Assembly (NCBI GenBank): GCA_002316015.1
Contig: DCCS01000032.1
Coordinates: forward strand, 107,317 to 171,316
Direction of reading: 5' to 3'
DNA length: 64,000 bases
DNA from: Prevotellaceae bacterium UBA1075
GTDB lineage: Bacteria > Bacteroidota > Bacteroidia > Bacteroidales > Bacteroidaceae
In this document: in pieces, positions 8,310-18,777 of the stretch
Numbering within the stretch: position 1 is the stretch's first letter
Layout of the letters: the number at the start of each line of letters is the position of its first letter
The notes under the pieces: generated by a model
The model's database searches: none
Seen by the model: only the letters and a program-made list of their open reading frames with translations
What the model was told of the DNA's origin: nothing
Made by a program: the position numbers and the translations under genes

Positions 8310-10052
8310 TCAGATGCCCAGTGACTTCTTCACCTCGTCCACCTTTGCCTTGGCTCGGTCGAGGCATGCCGCGTAATCGGCGGCCGTGTGCATGTAGTCC
8401 TTTATCTCTATGTAGAATTTTATCTTCGGCTCGGTGCCGCTGGGGCGCATGCTCACTTTGGTGCCATCCTGGCAGAAGTATTGCAGCACATTGCTCCTGT
8501 CGGGCATGTCCAGGGCAGTCTCCTTGCCCTCGCTGTCACGTTGGGTCAGGGTCTTGTAGTCCTTGGAGAGCACCACTGGGCTTCCCGCAATCTCGGCGAG
8601 GGGATGCTTGCGGAAGTTCTCCATCATGGCCTTTATCTCGTCGGCCCCGGTCTTTCCTGGCTTCACCACATTGATGGTGTGCTCATAACTGAAGCCGTAT
8701 TCCAGGTATATCTGCATGAGCAGGTCGTAGAGTGTCATGCCATTGTCCTTTACCCATGCCGCAATCTCGCTGATGAGGCAGATGGATGCGGGCGCGTCCT
8801 TGTCGCGCACCTTGTCATAGGGCAGGAAGCCGAAACTCTCCTCGCCGCCGCCGATGAAGCTCTTCTTTCCCTCGCTCAGCGCTATCTCGTGGGCAATCCA
8901 CTTGAAACCGGTGTAGCAGTCGCGCAGCTCCACATGGTTCTTCTCTGCCATCTTGGCGATGACCTCGGTGGTGACGATGGTCTTCACCAGGAAGTCAGTG
9001 GGCTTGAGCTGTCCCAGAGCCTTCTTGTTGCGTATGATGTAGTAGCAGAACATCATGCAGGTCTGGTTCCCGTTGATAATCATCCACTCGCCCTTGTCGT
9101 CGCGGCACACGATGGCCAGGCGGTCGGCATCGGGGTCGGTGGCCACCACCAGGTCGGCATTGAGCCGTGTGCCCAGCCTTATGCCCAGCGTCATGGCCTC
9201 GGGGTTTTCGGGGTTGGGACTCACCACGGTGGGGAAGTTTCCATCGATGACCATCTGCTCCGGCACCACGTGGATGTTCTGGAATCCCCACGAGCGCAGG
9301 CACAAGGGCACGATGACGCGCCCGGTTCCGTGCATGGGGGTGTACACGATGTTGAGGTCTTTCTGCCTGAGGATGACCTCCTGGTCTATCATTGCGGTGT
9401 GCACGGCCTGCATGTAGTCGTAGTCTGTCTCGCCGCCAATGATTTCAATCAGTTCGGGCACGGCCTTGCTCTTCACGTCCTCCATTCTCACCTTGTTCAC
9501 CTCGTCGATGATGCCCTTGTCGTGTGGCGTGAGCACCTGTGCCCCGTCTTCCCAGTAAGCCTTGTAGCCGTTGTACTCCTTGGGATTGTGGCTTGCGGTC
9601 ACGTTCACTCCGCCCTGTGCGCCCAGATGGCGTATGGCAAATGACACCTCGGGCGTGGGACGCAGCCCCTCGAAGAGATACACCTTGATGCCGTTGGCGC
9701 TGAAGATGGCGGCCACGGTCTTGGCGAAGAGGCGGCCGTTGTTGCGGCAGTCATGTCCCACCACCACACTCAGTTGCTTGCTTTTGGGAAAGGCCTTGAG
9801 CAGATAGTTGGCAAAGCCCTGTGTGGCCATGCCCACGATGTATTTGTTCATGCGGTTGGTGCCGGCGCCCATGATGCCGCGCAGACCTCCCGTCCCGAAC
9901 TCCAGGTTCTGGTAGAAGGCATCCACCAGCGCCGACTTGTCCTCGTCCTGCAGCATCTCGCGGATTTCCGCCTTGGTCTCTTCATCGTAGTAGGGCGAGT
10001 CGAGCCACGCCTGAGCCTTCCGCTCACATTCCTTTATCAACTGTGTGTCCAT
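8310..10052 (-). CDS. Phosphoglucomutase/phosphomannomutase (phospho-sugar mutase)
   Basis: 580 residues of the alpha-D-phosphohexomutase superfamily. The phosphoserine loop TASHNP is at 152-157, the Mg-binding DPDADR loop at 306-311, a GEES sugar-binding loop follows, and the C-terminal RPSGTEPK phosphate-binding loop is present. It interconverts hexose 1- and 6-phosphates (glucose, possibly mannose) in the cytoplasm for glycogen and nucleotide-sugar metabolism. I start it at 10052, since the 16 residues available upstream are not typical of the family. nudC follows directly. Confidence 0.93.
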   Translation of the reverse strand: MDTQLIKECERKAQAWLDSPYYDEETKAEIREMLQDEDKSALVDAFYQNLEFGTGGLRGIMGAGTNRMNKYIVGMATQGFANYLLKAFPKSKQLSVVVGHDCRNNGRLFAKTVAAIFSANGIKVYLFEGLRPTPEVSFAIRHLGAQGGVNVTASHNPKEYNGYKAYWEDGAQVLTPHDKGIIDEVNKVRMEDVKSKAVPELIEIIGGETDYDYMQAVHTAMIDQEVILRQKDLNIVYTPMHGTGRVIVPLCLRSWGFQNIHVVPEQMVIDGNFPTVVSPNPENPEAMTLGIRLGTRLNADLVVATDPDADRLAIVCRDDKGEWMIINGNQTCMMFCYYIIRNKKALGQLKPTDFLVKTIVTTEVIAKMAEKNHVELRDCYTGFKWIAHEIALSEGKKSFIGGGEESFGFLPYDKVRDKDAPASICLISEIAAWVKDNGMTLYDLLMQIYLEYGFSYEHTINVVKPGKTGADEIKAMMENFRKHPLAEIAGSPVVLSKDYKTLTQRDSEGKETALDMPDRSNVLQYFCQDGTKVSMRPSGTEPKIKFYIEIKDYMHTAADYAACLDRAKAKVDEVKKSLGI

Positions 10053-10114
10053 AGTTATATATGTTTGCTTGGTATTTCTTGATAACGCTTTGTTTGCCAT
10101 TTCTTATTTGCCTG

Positions 10115-10122
10115 CAAATGTA
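10115..10122 (-). promoter_or_regulatory. -7 box for the phosphoglucomutase-nudC operon
   Basis: Minus-strand TACATTTG followed by C, matching TAnnTTTG, about 60 bases before the chosen start codon. No clear -33 TTG at 19-20 bases. Confidence 0.5.
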
Positions 10123-10165
10123 GCCAATTCTTCTGTAAGGCATGCGCCAAATAGTCTTAAACTGC

Positions 10166-10195
10166 TTGCCCGTACTTAAAAAAAGCATAATTTTG
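10166..10195 (+). promoter_or_regulatory. Promoter for the NUC1-type nuclease
   Basis: TAATTTTG at 10188-10195 matches TAnnTTTG, with TTG at 10166-10168 giving a 19-base spacer, the arrangement expected for the Bacteroidota primary sigma factor. It lies about 35 bases before the chosen ATG. Confidence 0.6.
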
Positions 10196-10228
10196 TGCGG
10201 TAATTCACAATTCAACACATCACGTTCA

Positions 10229-11149
10229 ATGAGAAAGAGCCAGAAGAAACGCGTGCTGACTGTCCTGGGCATGTTTGTGGCAGTAGGAGTCTATCACTAT
10301 GTGACCCACCGCGTGCCTGAAGTCAAGGACGGCACGGAGCGCACCGAGACGGACAGCACCATAGTGGAGAACACCGTGCGGGCAAGCCTTGACTCGGCAG
10401 GCAACAGGGTGTATGAGAACACGCGCCGTGTGATCTACAAGAACGAGCGTGCCAAGGGACTGGAGATACCCGCTTACCTGACCGGTCGCGATGAGGAGAT
10501 TGTGAGGCACGAGGGATTCACGCTTTCCTATAACAAGAAGCACCGGCTGCCCAACTGGGTGGCCTGGTTGCTGACCAGGGAGCGCACAAAGGGAACAGAG
10601 AAGCGTGCCGATGACTTCCAGCCCGACGGGAGCGTGAAGCATGGCCCCTTGGCCCAGGACACCGACTACAGGCGCAGCGGATATGACCGGGGACACATGT
10701 GCCCGGCCGCCGACTGCAAGTACAGCCGCAAGGCCATGAGCGATTGCTTCCTGCTCACCAACATCTGTCCCCAGGCGCATTCGCTCAATGCGGGTGACTG
10801 GAGGGAACTGGAGATCCGCACACGCCGGTGGGCGCGGCTTTATGACAGCATATATGTGGTGTGTGGCCCTGTGCTGGAGAAGGGATGCCGGTACCCCACG
10901 ATTGGCGAGGGAAAAGTCACCGTGCCCGGACGCTTCTTTAAGGTGCTGCTGCGCTTCACGGCTCCAGGGCAGGCTCAGGCCATAGGGTTCCTGTTTGACA
11001 ATGCAGGTGGGGTGAACCGTCCGCTGGCACACTGTGCCGTGACCGTGGACAGTGTGGAGACGGTTACGGGCATCAATTTCTTTTCCAAACTCGACAAGCG
11101 CGTGGAGCGAAAGGCCGAGAGCCGGTTCGACTGGAAGTATTGGAAGTGA
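10229..11149 (+). CDS. DNA/RNA non-specific endonuclease (NUC1 family), membrane-anchored or secreted
   Basis: 306 residues. A hydrophobic segment at about 8-24 serves as signal anchor, so the enzyme probably acts outside the cytoplasm. The catalytic DRGHMCPAAD motif (DRGH at 153-156, general base His156) and the later NICPQ segment, with the metal-binding Asn, identify the beta-beta-alpha metal non-specific nuclease family. Such enzymes cut DNA and RNA without sequence preference, for nutrient scavenging or uptake. The ATG at 10229 is chosen because a promoter with -33 and -7 boxes lies just before it, which excludes the ATG at 10142. No immunity gene is adjacent. Confidence 0.9.
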   Translation: MRKSQKKRVLTVLGMFVAVGVYHYVTHRVPEVKDGTERTETDSTIVENTVRASLDSAGNRVYENTRRVIYKNERAKGLEIPAYLTGRDEEIVRHEGFTLSYNKKHRLPNWVAWLLTRERTKGTEKRADDFQPDGSVKHGPLAQDTDYRRSGYDRGHMCPAADCKYSRKAMSDCFLLTNICPQAHSLNAGDWRELEIRTRRWARLYDSIYVVCGPVLEKGCRYPTIGEGKVTVPGRFFKVLLRFTAPGQAQAIGFLFDNAGGVNRPLAHCAVTVDSVETVTGINFFSKLDKRVERKAESRFDWKYWK

Positions 11150-11175
11150 CGGGAGAGTCGCCACACGTCATAAAG

Positions 11176-11220
11176 AGAAATCCTCCATGGGTCAGCCAAT
11201 GTGCCCATGGAGGATTCTCC
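11176..11220. terminator. Hairpin terminator between convergent genes
   Basis: Perfect 13-base inverted repeat AATCCTCCATGGG...CCCATGGAGGATT (11179-11191 and 11204-11216), extendable by a few more pairs. It lies between the nuclease gene and the convergent GGGtGRT gene and may serve both. Confidence 0.75.
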
Positions 11221-11253
11221 GTTTGTGTGCTATACCGTTTCCGTCTCAGTCAA

Positions 11254-12273
11254 TCACTTCTTGTTCAGAGCCAGGTCAGCCTTCACGGCGCAAGCCACCG
11301 AGCAACCCACCATGGGGTTGTTGCCAATGCCCAGGAAGCCCATCATCTCCACATGGGCAGGTACCGAGGACGAACCTGCGAACTGAGCGTCGGAGTGCAT
11401 GCGTCCCATGGTGTCGGTCATGCCATAGGAGGCAGGGCCTGCGGCCATGTTGTCGGGGTGAAGGGTACGGCCTGTGCCGCCACCGGAAGCCACGCTGAAG
11501 TAAGGCTTTCCGGCAAGCACGCGCTCCTTCTTGTAGGTGCCTGCAACGGGATGCTGGAAGCGTGTGGGGTTGGTGGAGTTGCCCGTGATGGACACGTCCA
11601 CATCCTCCTTCCACATGATGGCCACGCCCTCGCGCACGTCATCCGCTCCGTAGCAGTTCACCTGCGCGCGGGGCCCTTTGCTGTAGGCTGTCTCCTTGAC
11701 CACCTTGAGCTCACCCGTGTAGTAGTCAAACTTTGTCTGCACATAAGTAAACCCGTTGATGCGGCTGATAATCATGGCGGCATCCTTGCCCAGGCCGTTG
11801 AGGATGCAGCGGAGGGGCTTGTCAGCGGGACGGCTTTGGTTGGCCATCTGCGCAATCTTGATGGCGCCCTCGGCAGCCGCGAAACTCTCGTGTCCGGCGA
11901 GGAAGGCAAAGCACTTGGTCTCGGGAGAGAGCAGGCGGGCAGCAAGACGCCCGTGGCCCAGACCCACCTTGCGGTCATCAGCCACAGAGCCGGGGATGCA
12001 GAATGACTGCAGACCCTCGCCGATATACTCGGCGGCCTCTACTGCGTCCTTGGCCTTCTCCTTCAGCGCGATGGCCGTGCCCACAACGTAGGCCCACTTG
12101 GCGTTCTCGAAGCAGATCATCTGTGTGCTCTCGCACTCCATGTAAGGGTCAATGCCGTAAGACTCGCAAATCTGGTTGGCCTCTTCGATATCTTTGATGC
12201 CGTACTTGTTGAGAGCAGCGAGAATCTGCTTCATGCGGCGTTCCTGGCTTTCAAACTTTACTTCTCTAATCAT
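11254..12273 (-). CDS. GGGtGRT protein
   Basis: 339 residues with the family's namesake motif SGGGTGRT (GGGTGRT at 264-270) in a long conserved C-terminal half. The family is named for this motif and I know of no established biochemical function. Several cysteines (such as C47, C54, C92, C121, C156 and C207) could bind metal, but none forms a textbook cluster motif. It lies 14 bases downstream of a NifU-like scaffold gene on the same strand, which suggests work with Fe-S clusters or another sulfur- or metal-containing cofactor. Location is probably cytoplasmic, as no signal is visible. Confidence 0.85.
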   Translation of the reverse strand: MIREVKFESQERRMKQILAALNKYGIKDIEEANQICESYGIDPYMECESTQMICFENAKWAYVVGTAIALKEKAKDAVEAAEYIGEGLQSFCIPGSVADDRKVGLGHGRLAARLLSPETKCFAFLAGHESFAAAEGAIKIAQMANQSRPADKPLRCILNGLGKDAAMIISRINGFTYVQTKFDYYTGELKVVKETAYSKGPRAQVNCYGADDVREGVAIMWKEDVDVSITGNSTNPTRFQHPVAGTYKKERVLAGKPYFSVASGGGTGRTLHPDNMAAGPASYGMTDTMGRMHSDAQFAGSSSVPAHVEMMGFLGIGNNPMVGCSVACAVKADLALNKK

Positions 12274-12287
12274 TTTCGTGTTCCTCC

Positions 12288-12989
12288 TTAATCTTTACGT
12301 GGGTCAATGGATTTAACTGCGCCCTGCTCCTCGGTCGTGCGGCCGTAGTGCCCGGTCACGCTCTTGAGAGCCTCGTCGGCGGGAACACCCTTCTTGACGG
12401 CATCCATGAACTTGCCCATGTGGACAAACTCGTAGCCGCACACCTGGTCATCCTTGTCGAGGTACATCTTGGTGATATAGCCCTCGGTGAGCTGCAGGTA
12501 GCGTGTGCCCTTGACCTTGGTGCCATACAGGGTGCCCGCCTGTGACACAAGCCCCTTGCCCAGGTCCTCCAGTCCGGCGCCTATCATCAGGCCGCCCTCT
12601 GAGAAGGCGCTCTGTGTGCGGCCGTATACGATCTGCAGGAAGAGTTCACGCATGGCCGTGTTGATGGCGTCGCACACCAGGTCGGTGTTCAGTGCCTCCA
12701 GGATGGTCTTGCCAGGCAGAATTTCCGAGGCCATGGCGGCAGAGTGGGTCATGCCCGAACAGCCGATGGTCTCCACCAGGCATTCCTCGATGACACCCTC
12801 CTTCACGTTCAGGGTCAGTTTGCAGGCACCCTGCTGGGGGGCACACCATCCCACACCATGTGTGAGGCCGCTGATGTCCTTGATTTCCTTGGCCTGTACC
12901 CACTTGCCTTCCTCGGGGATGGGGGCGGGGCCATGATTGGGGCCTTTGGCCACACAACACATGTTCTCTACTTCTTTCGAATAAACCAT
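12288..12989 (-). CDS. NifU-like iron-sulfur cluster assembly scaffold protein
   Basis: 233 residues. The core resembles the NifU/IscU scaffold fold: Cys49/Cys56 region, EECLVETIGCSGM (C70, C77) and LVCDAI (C106), with GCSG in the position of the GCGA of classical scaffolds. Extra N-terminal cysteines (C11, C12) are present. Such scaffolds hold nascent Fe-S clusters for transfer. Here it is paired with the GGGtGRT gene rather than with a cysteine desulfurase, so it may be a specialised scaffold. A good -33/-7 promoter lies about 65-95 bases upstream. Confidence 0.85.
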   Translation of the reverse strand: MVYSKEVENMCCVAKGPNHGPAPIPEEGKWVQAKEIKDISGLTHGVGWCAPQQGACKLTLNVKEGVIEECLVETIGCSGMTHSAAMASEILPGKTILEALNTDLVCDAINTAMRELFLQIVYGRTQSAFSEGGLMIGAGLEDLGKGLVSQAGTLYGTKVKGTRYLQLTEGYITKMYLDKDDQVCGYEFVHMGKFMDAVKKGVPADEALKSVTGHYGRTTEEQGAVKSIDPRKD

Positions 12990-13052
12990 AATTCTTTATT
13001 ATTTAGATTTATAGTGATGCTTCCTGTTGGCGCGTCTTGTGTTTATGTGGTG

Positions 13053-13083
13053 CAAAAGTAATTAAAAATGGGTATATGTCCAA
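13053..13083 (-). promoter_or_regulatory. Promoter for the NifU-like/GGGtGRT operon
   Basis: On the minus strand TACTTTTG (13060-13053) is preceded by TTG (13083-13081) with a 20-base spacer, a good match to the Bacteroidota consensus. Confidence 0.6.
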
Positions 13084-13134
13084 TGGACAAAGCTGCTTTT
13101 TTTGGCATGCGGGCTGTTTTACAGGATTATTTAG

Positions 13135-13142
13135 TACCTTTG
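13135..13142 (+). promoter_or_regulatory. -7 box for the DMP19-like gene
   Basis: TACCTTTG followed by C, about 45 bases before the ATG at 13187. No -33 TTG at the right distance was seen. Confidence 0.5.
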
Positions 13143-13186
13143 CATTACAGAAAACAGATGACAGGAGTGCTATCCCTGGAGAACTT

Positions 13187-13693
13187 ATGCAGATTACAGT
13201 CAAAGAACAGGATATTGTCAAGGCGGCAGACGGGGGCATGGACGCCTTCCTCATGCTGATACATGACCGCATTATGGATGCCATAGGGGGCAGGCTCGAC
13301 TCCTCGACCATGCCCTTGCTCAACGGCAGCCAGGTGACGCTCCTGGCCTATGTGGCCCTGCGCGACGAGGTGATGGACGGAGGTTTCGTGCAGTTGATTC
13401 ACAACGGATATGGCCCTTTCATCTTCCTCAATCCGTTTGCCAAGGCCATGAGACTCTGGGGGGCGCACGATTTCAGCAATTTGGTATATAAGGGGCGCAG
13501 ACTCTATGAGAAGTATGCCAGGCAGCTCACTGCCGACTGCACCGACGAGGAGTTTATGGCGCTCTTCGAGCAGTTCCCCGAATTTGACGACCTCGATGAC
13601 GCTTTTGTGGAGATGGAGGAGGAGGTGACCGGTACCTTGTGCCATTACATTGACGACCACCTGGACGAGTTCATCGAGGTGACGGAAGCCTGA
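13187..13693 (+). CDS. DMP19-like (DUF4375) protein
   Basis: 168 residues. The central segment, with ALRDEVMDGGF and a following GFVQLIHNGYG-like stretch, then a run into LWGAHDF, resembles DMP19/DUF4375 proteins of Bacteroidales. DMP19 was described in Neisseria as a DNA-mimic protein, and the strongly acidic C-terminus here (EFDDLDDAFVEMEEEV) fits that idea, but no function has been shown for this group. The start at 13187 is chosen because a -7 box lies just upstream and the residues before it are not protein-like. It stands alone and is divergent from the NifU-like operon. Confidence 0.75.
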   Translation: MQITVKEQDIVKAADGGMDAFLMLIHDRIMDAIGGRLDSSTMPLLNGSQVTLLAYVALRDEVMDGGFVQLIHNGYGPFIFLNPFAKAMRLWGAHDFSNLVYKGRRLYEKYARQLTADCTDEEFMALFEQFPEFDDLDDAFVEMEEEVTGTLCHYIDDHLDEFIEVTEA

Positions 13694-13846
13694 CGGGGCA
13701 GCAGCGGCACATATTCATTAAAGCATACAGATGTTCCCTTATACAGACGTTCAAAATAAAAATACCATTGCATTTAGCCCATTCGGTGTGACACATTTAC
13801 ATGTCAGAGGCGAGAGGGTATTTACACTTTATCCCAAACAAGAAAT

Positions 13847-14326
13847 ATGGCCAAGACACTGATACCCAATAAGGGCGAGAAGATAAACATCAAGAACAAG
13901 CGCGCCGAGCACGATTACCTGCTCATGGACAAGTTCACGGCGGGCCTGCAACTCACAGGCACCGAGATCAAGAGCATAAGGGCCGGAAAGGCCAGTCTGG
14001 TCGACACGTTCTGCTACATCAACAATGGCGAGATGTGGGTCAAGAACATGTATGTGGCACATTACGACCAAGGGTCATACAACAACCATGTGGAGCGGCG
14101 TGACCGAAAACTCCTGCTCAACCGCAAGGAGATACGCAAGATACAGCAGGAGGTGAAGAATCCCGGCTTCAGCATCATCCCCACACTGCTGTTCATTGAC
14201 GGGCGGGGGCTGGCCAAACTGGACTTGCACATCGCGCGGGGCAAGAAGGAGTACGACAAGCGCGAGTCGCTCAAGGAGAAGCAGGACAGGCGCGAGATAG
14301 ACCGCCAGTTCAAGAAGAGCTGCTGA
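13847..14326 (+). CDS. smpB: SsrA-binding protein
   Basis: 159 residues, the usual SmpB length. The N-terminal half has the conserved [23 protein letters not shown] and NMYVAHY segments of the OB-fold, and the C-terminal tail is highly basic ([19 protein letters not shown]), as needed to mimic codon-anticodon pairing in the decoding centre. It brings tmRNA to stalled ribosomes for trans-translation. The tmRNA gene itself is not in this window. metH follows about 80 bases later on the same strand. Confidence 0.97.
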   Translation: MAKTLIPNKGEKINIKNKRAEHDYLLMDKFTAGLQLTGTEIKSIRAGKASLVDTFCYINNGEMWVKNMYVAHYDQGSYNNHVERRDRKLLLNRKEIRKIQQEVKNPGFSIIPTLLFIDGRGLAKLDLHIARGKKEYDKRESLKEKQDRREIDRQFKKSC

Positions 14327-14409
14327 CCCTCCCAAACGCCACACAAGCCATGCACGCCTGCCCAGGGAAACCGGCGGGCCAAGTTGCATGCAGACAACAC
14401 AAGAACAGA

Positions 14410-17238
<2,829 letters not shown>

Positions 17239-17256
17239 GCCCACCTCTCCCTGATT

Positions 17257-17305
17257 GCCGCCTACCCCCTCATGCGACAGGCATGAGGGGGTAGGCGGCT
17301 TCTCT
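17257..17305 (+). terminator. Hairpin terminator after metH
   Basis: Perfect 19-base inverted repeat (17257-17275 and 17281-17299) with a 5-base loop, followed by TTCTCTTTT. Very stable and 18 bases after the metH stop. Confidence 0.9.
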
Positions 17306-17344
17306 TTTGCACCCCCTTCAGTCCGCCAATAAATCCATCATAAC

Positions 17345-17406
17345 CCGGACTGCAGTCCAAGCACGCTTGGACTGCAGTCCGGATATGCTTGGACAACAAT
17401 CCGGAC
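17345..17406. repeat. Nested palindromic repeat
   Basis: A perfect 18-base inverted repeat with a 2-base spacer (17345-17362 and 17365-17382). Each arm itself contains the 12-base palindrome GGACTGCAGTCC. A degenerate third copy of the arm follows at 17387-17406 (GCTTGGAC..CA.TCCGGACTG). It is not followed by a T-run, so it does not look like a terminator. It could be an intergenic palindromic repeat element or a protein-binding site at the edge of the accessory island. Confidence 0.7.
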
Positions 17407-17510
17407 TGGCATAAACTGCAAGGTAACTTAAGTGCCCTTGGCGTGGCATGGGGCAGGGGCGAGTCACGTACATTTTTGCTGAAAATTCATCCAGTTAATC
17501 CGAAAACCCT

Positions 17511-17518
17511 TATATTTG
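17511..17518 (+). promoter_or_regulatory. -7 box ahead of the island leader
   Basis: TATATTTG followed by CA, an exact TAnnTTTG match. Transcription from here would start near 17524 and run about 380 bases before the first gene of the island. No good -33 TTG is visible. Confidence 0.5.
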
Positions 17519-17523
17519 CAAGG

Positions 17524-17840
17524 CATTATCCCGAAGAAAGCCCCGGTGGGGGTGGGGGAGGGTGCTACTTTTACGGAAAGGGCGTTTACTTACGCTCGTC
17601 TGCGACTACTCGTAAACTTCGCAACTTTACCAAACTGTCAGCAGGTGAGACAATGGGTGAATGTCCACGATGGGTGTATTATATCCTGTGGCGAGCGTGT
17701 GCGATCTGAGCATGCGTTCAGTCCAGGCATATCATATCCCACGGCGTGGGCTTTCTGCATTGTCCGTCTCGACAGTTAGGCAATGCGAAGGCCTTCGAGT
17801 AGTGGGATGGGCAAGTGAAGAATCCCACGCTTTCTTTTTG
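17524..17840 (+). ncRNA. Structured leader or independent RNA upstream of the island operon
   Basis: About 320 bases without a plausible gene but with many potential helices: GTTTAC/GTAAAC (17584-17589 with 17612-17617), CCCAC/GTGGG (17738-17750), GCATTG/CAATGC (17757-17762 with 17781-17786), and a final GTGGGAT/ATCCCAC hairpin followed by a T-run. GTGGGAT (17802-17808) can pair equally with ATCCCAC upstream (17736-17742), and GCGTGGG (17744-17750) with CCCACGC (17824-17830), so the terminator has mutually exclusive alternatives. This could be an attenuating leader or a free-standing small RNA. I could not match it to tmRNA, RNase P RNA, SRP RNA or a riboswitch class. The ends are estimates. 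Confidence 0.4.
17802..17839 (+). terminator. Terminator-like hairpin between leader and operon
   Basis: GTGGGAT (17802-17808) pairs with ATCCCAC (17822-17828) and is followed by TTTCTTTTT. It lies about 70 bases before the first island gene, so it would end the leader RNA or control read-through. Confidence 0.6.
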
Positions 17841-17907
17841 TGGAGGTGCAACTGAAAAATACATTATATATTTCGGCTGGGGGTTCGGCTGACTGTACTA
17901 TGGACAT

Positions 17908-18777
17908 ATGTACGAAAGCTACATATTCTCAGGACACGAGTCTTTTCCTTGCAAGACCCTATGGCTCACCAAGGGATTTGACTTTGTAAATGGAAAAGGA
18001 AACTTCAATGCTCCCGATGCCGTAATGGCACTGGGGGTAGGCAAGAATATGGTTTCTTCAATACGCTATTGGCTGAAGGCATTTGGGCTGTGTGAACAAG
18101 ACGGGCCAACAGACAATGCCCGTTATCTGTTTGATGAGAGCAACGGCGCAGACAGGTATATTGAGAGCCTGGGCACCCTGTGGCTGCTTCATTACTTGCT
18201 GGTGAGCGGAAAGGAGGCCACGCTGTATAATATCACTTTTGTTCTATTCCAAAGGGAGCGCAAGACCTTTGAGAGGGAGCAACTGGTCAGCTTTGTCGGT
18301 AGAATAATGGCAGAGGACGGCAAGGGAAAGGCATTTAATGCCAACACGGTCAAGAAGGACGTGAGCGTTTTGTTGCAGAACTATACCCAGCCCTACAGGG
18401 CAAAGTCCTCTGAGGATTACTCCACTCTTCTTATTGATTTGGATTTGCTCAGAGTAGAGGATGGTGGTAAGTCCTATGCCTTCAATATCGAGGGGAAGAG
18501 AAAGGTTCCGATGGAGATATTCTTGTATGCCGTTCTGAATGAAAAGGCGAAGCTGAAGGACAAATCTGTGCCATACGACACCTTGCAGGAGATAGGCTTG
18601 ATGTTCTGCATGACGGATGCCGAGGTCATTGACATGGCACAGGCAATTGGCGAGAAATATCCCGAGCACGTCCAGTACAGCGACAATGCAGGAATCCGCC
18701 AGTTGCTGTTCAGGGAAGGCTCTTCATTGGAGCGGGCCGATGTTTTAGATAAATACTACAAGAATGCGACAGTTTAG
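17908..18777 (+). CDS. DUF4007 family protein
   Basis: 289 residues. The N-terminus (FSGHESFPCKTLWLTKG, then LGVGKNMVSSIRYWLKAFGL) is the signature of DUF4007. The family has no established activity; from memory its members often sit beside PAPS-reductase-like genes in defence loci, as here. The GVGKNMV segment looks like a P-loop but lacks the usual spacing and is more likely structural. The C-terminal half looks helical. Its last 14 bases overlap the start of the ATPase gene, so the two are translationally coupled and probably work as a pair. The product is probably cytoplasmic and may sense or bind DNA; that is inference. Confidence 0.85.
   Translation: MYESYIFSGHESFPCKTLWLTKGFDFVNGKGNFNAPDAVMALGVGKNMVSSIRYWLKAFGLCEQDGPTDNARYLFDESNGADRYIESLGTLWLLHYLLVSGKEATLYNITFVLFQRERKTFEREQLVSFVGRIMAEDGKGKAFNANTVKKDVSVLLQNYTQPYRAKSSEDYSTLLIDLDLLRVEDGGKSYAFNIEGKRKVPMEIFLYAVLNEKAKLKDKSVPYDTLQEIGLMFCMTDAEVIDMAQAIGEKYPEHVQYSDNAGIRQLLFREGSSLERADVLDKYYKNATV

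Noticed and set aside
8388..9644. A 418-residue plus-strand frame inside the phosphoglucomutase gene
   Set aside because: Antisense to a clear enzyme gene, with low-complexity His/Val/Leu-rich sequence.
10226..11164. A 312-residue minus-strand frame over the nuclease gene
   Set aside because: Antisense shadow of the NUC1 nuclease, which carries the catalytic motif and a promoter.
14327..14409. Cobalamin riboswitch upstream of metH
   Set aside because: The gap after smpB is only about 80 bases and shows no B12-box-like structure.
17389..17779. Two short plus-strand frames in the island leader
   Set aside because: They cross strong hairpins, start without a ribosome-binding site and have no protein-like composition; the region is better read as structured RNA.
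17524..17840. tmRNA, RNase P RNA, SRP RNA, 6S RNA or cobalamin riboswitch
   Set aside because: The tag sequence, the RNase P and SRP core motifs and the B12 box are not present; 6S could not be shown without folding and comparison.
17735..17850. Right end of an IS200/IS605-type element with omega RNA
   Set aside because: The ATCCCACGC-type hairpin is suggestive, but there is no TnpA or TnpB gene or second end nearby.
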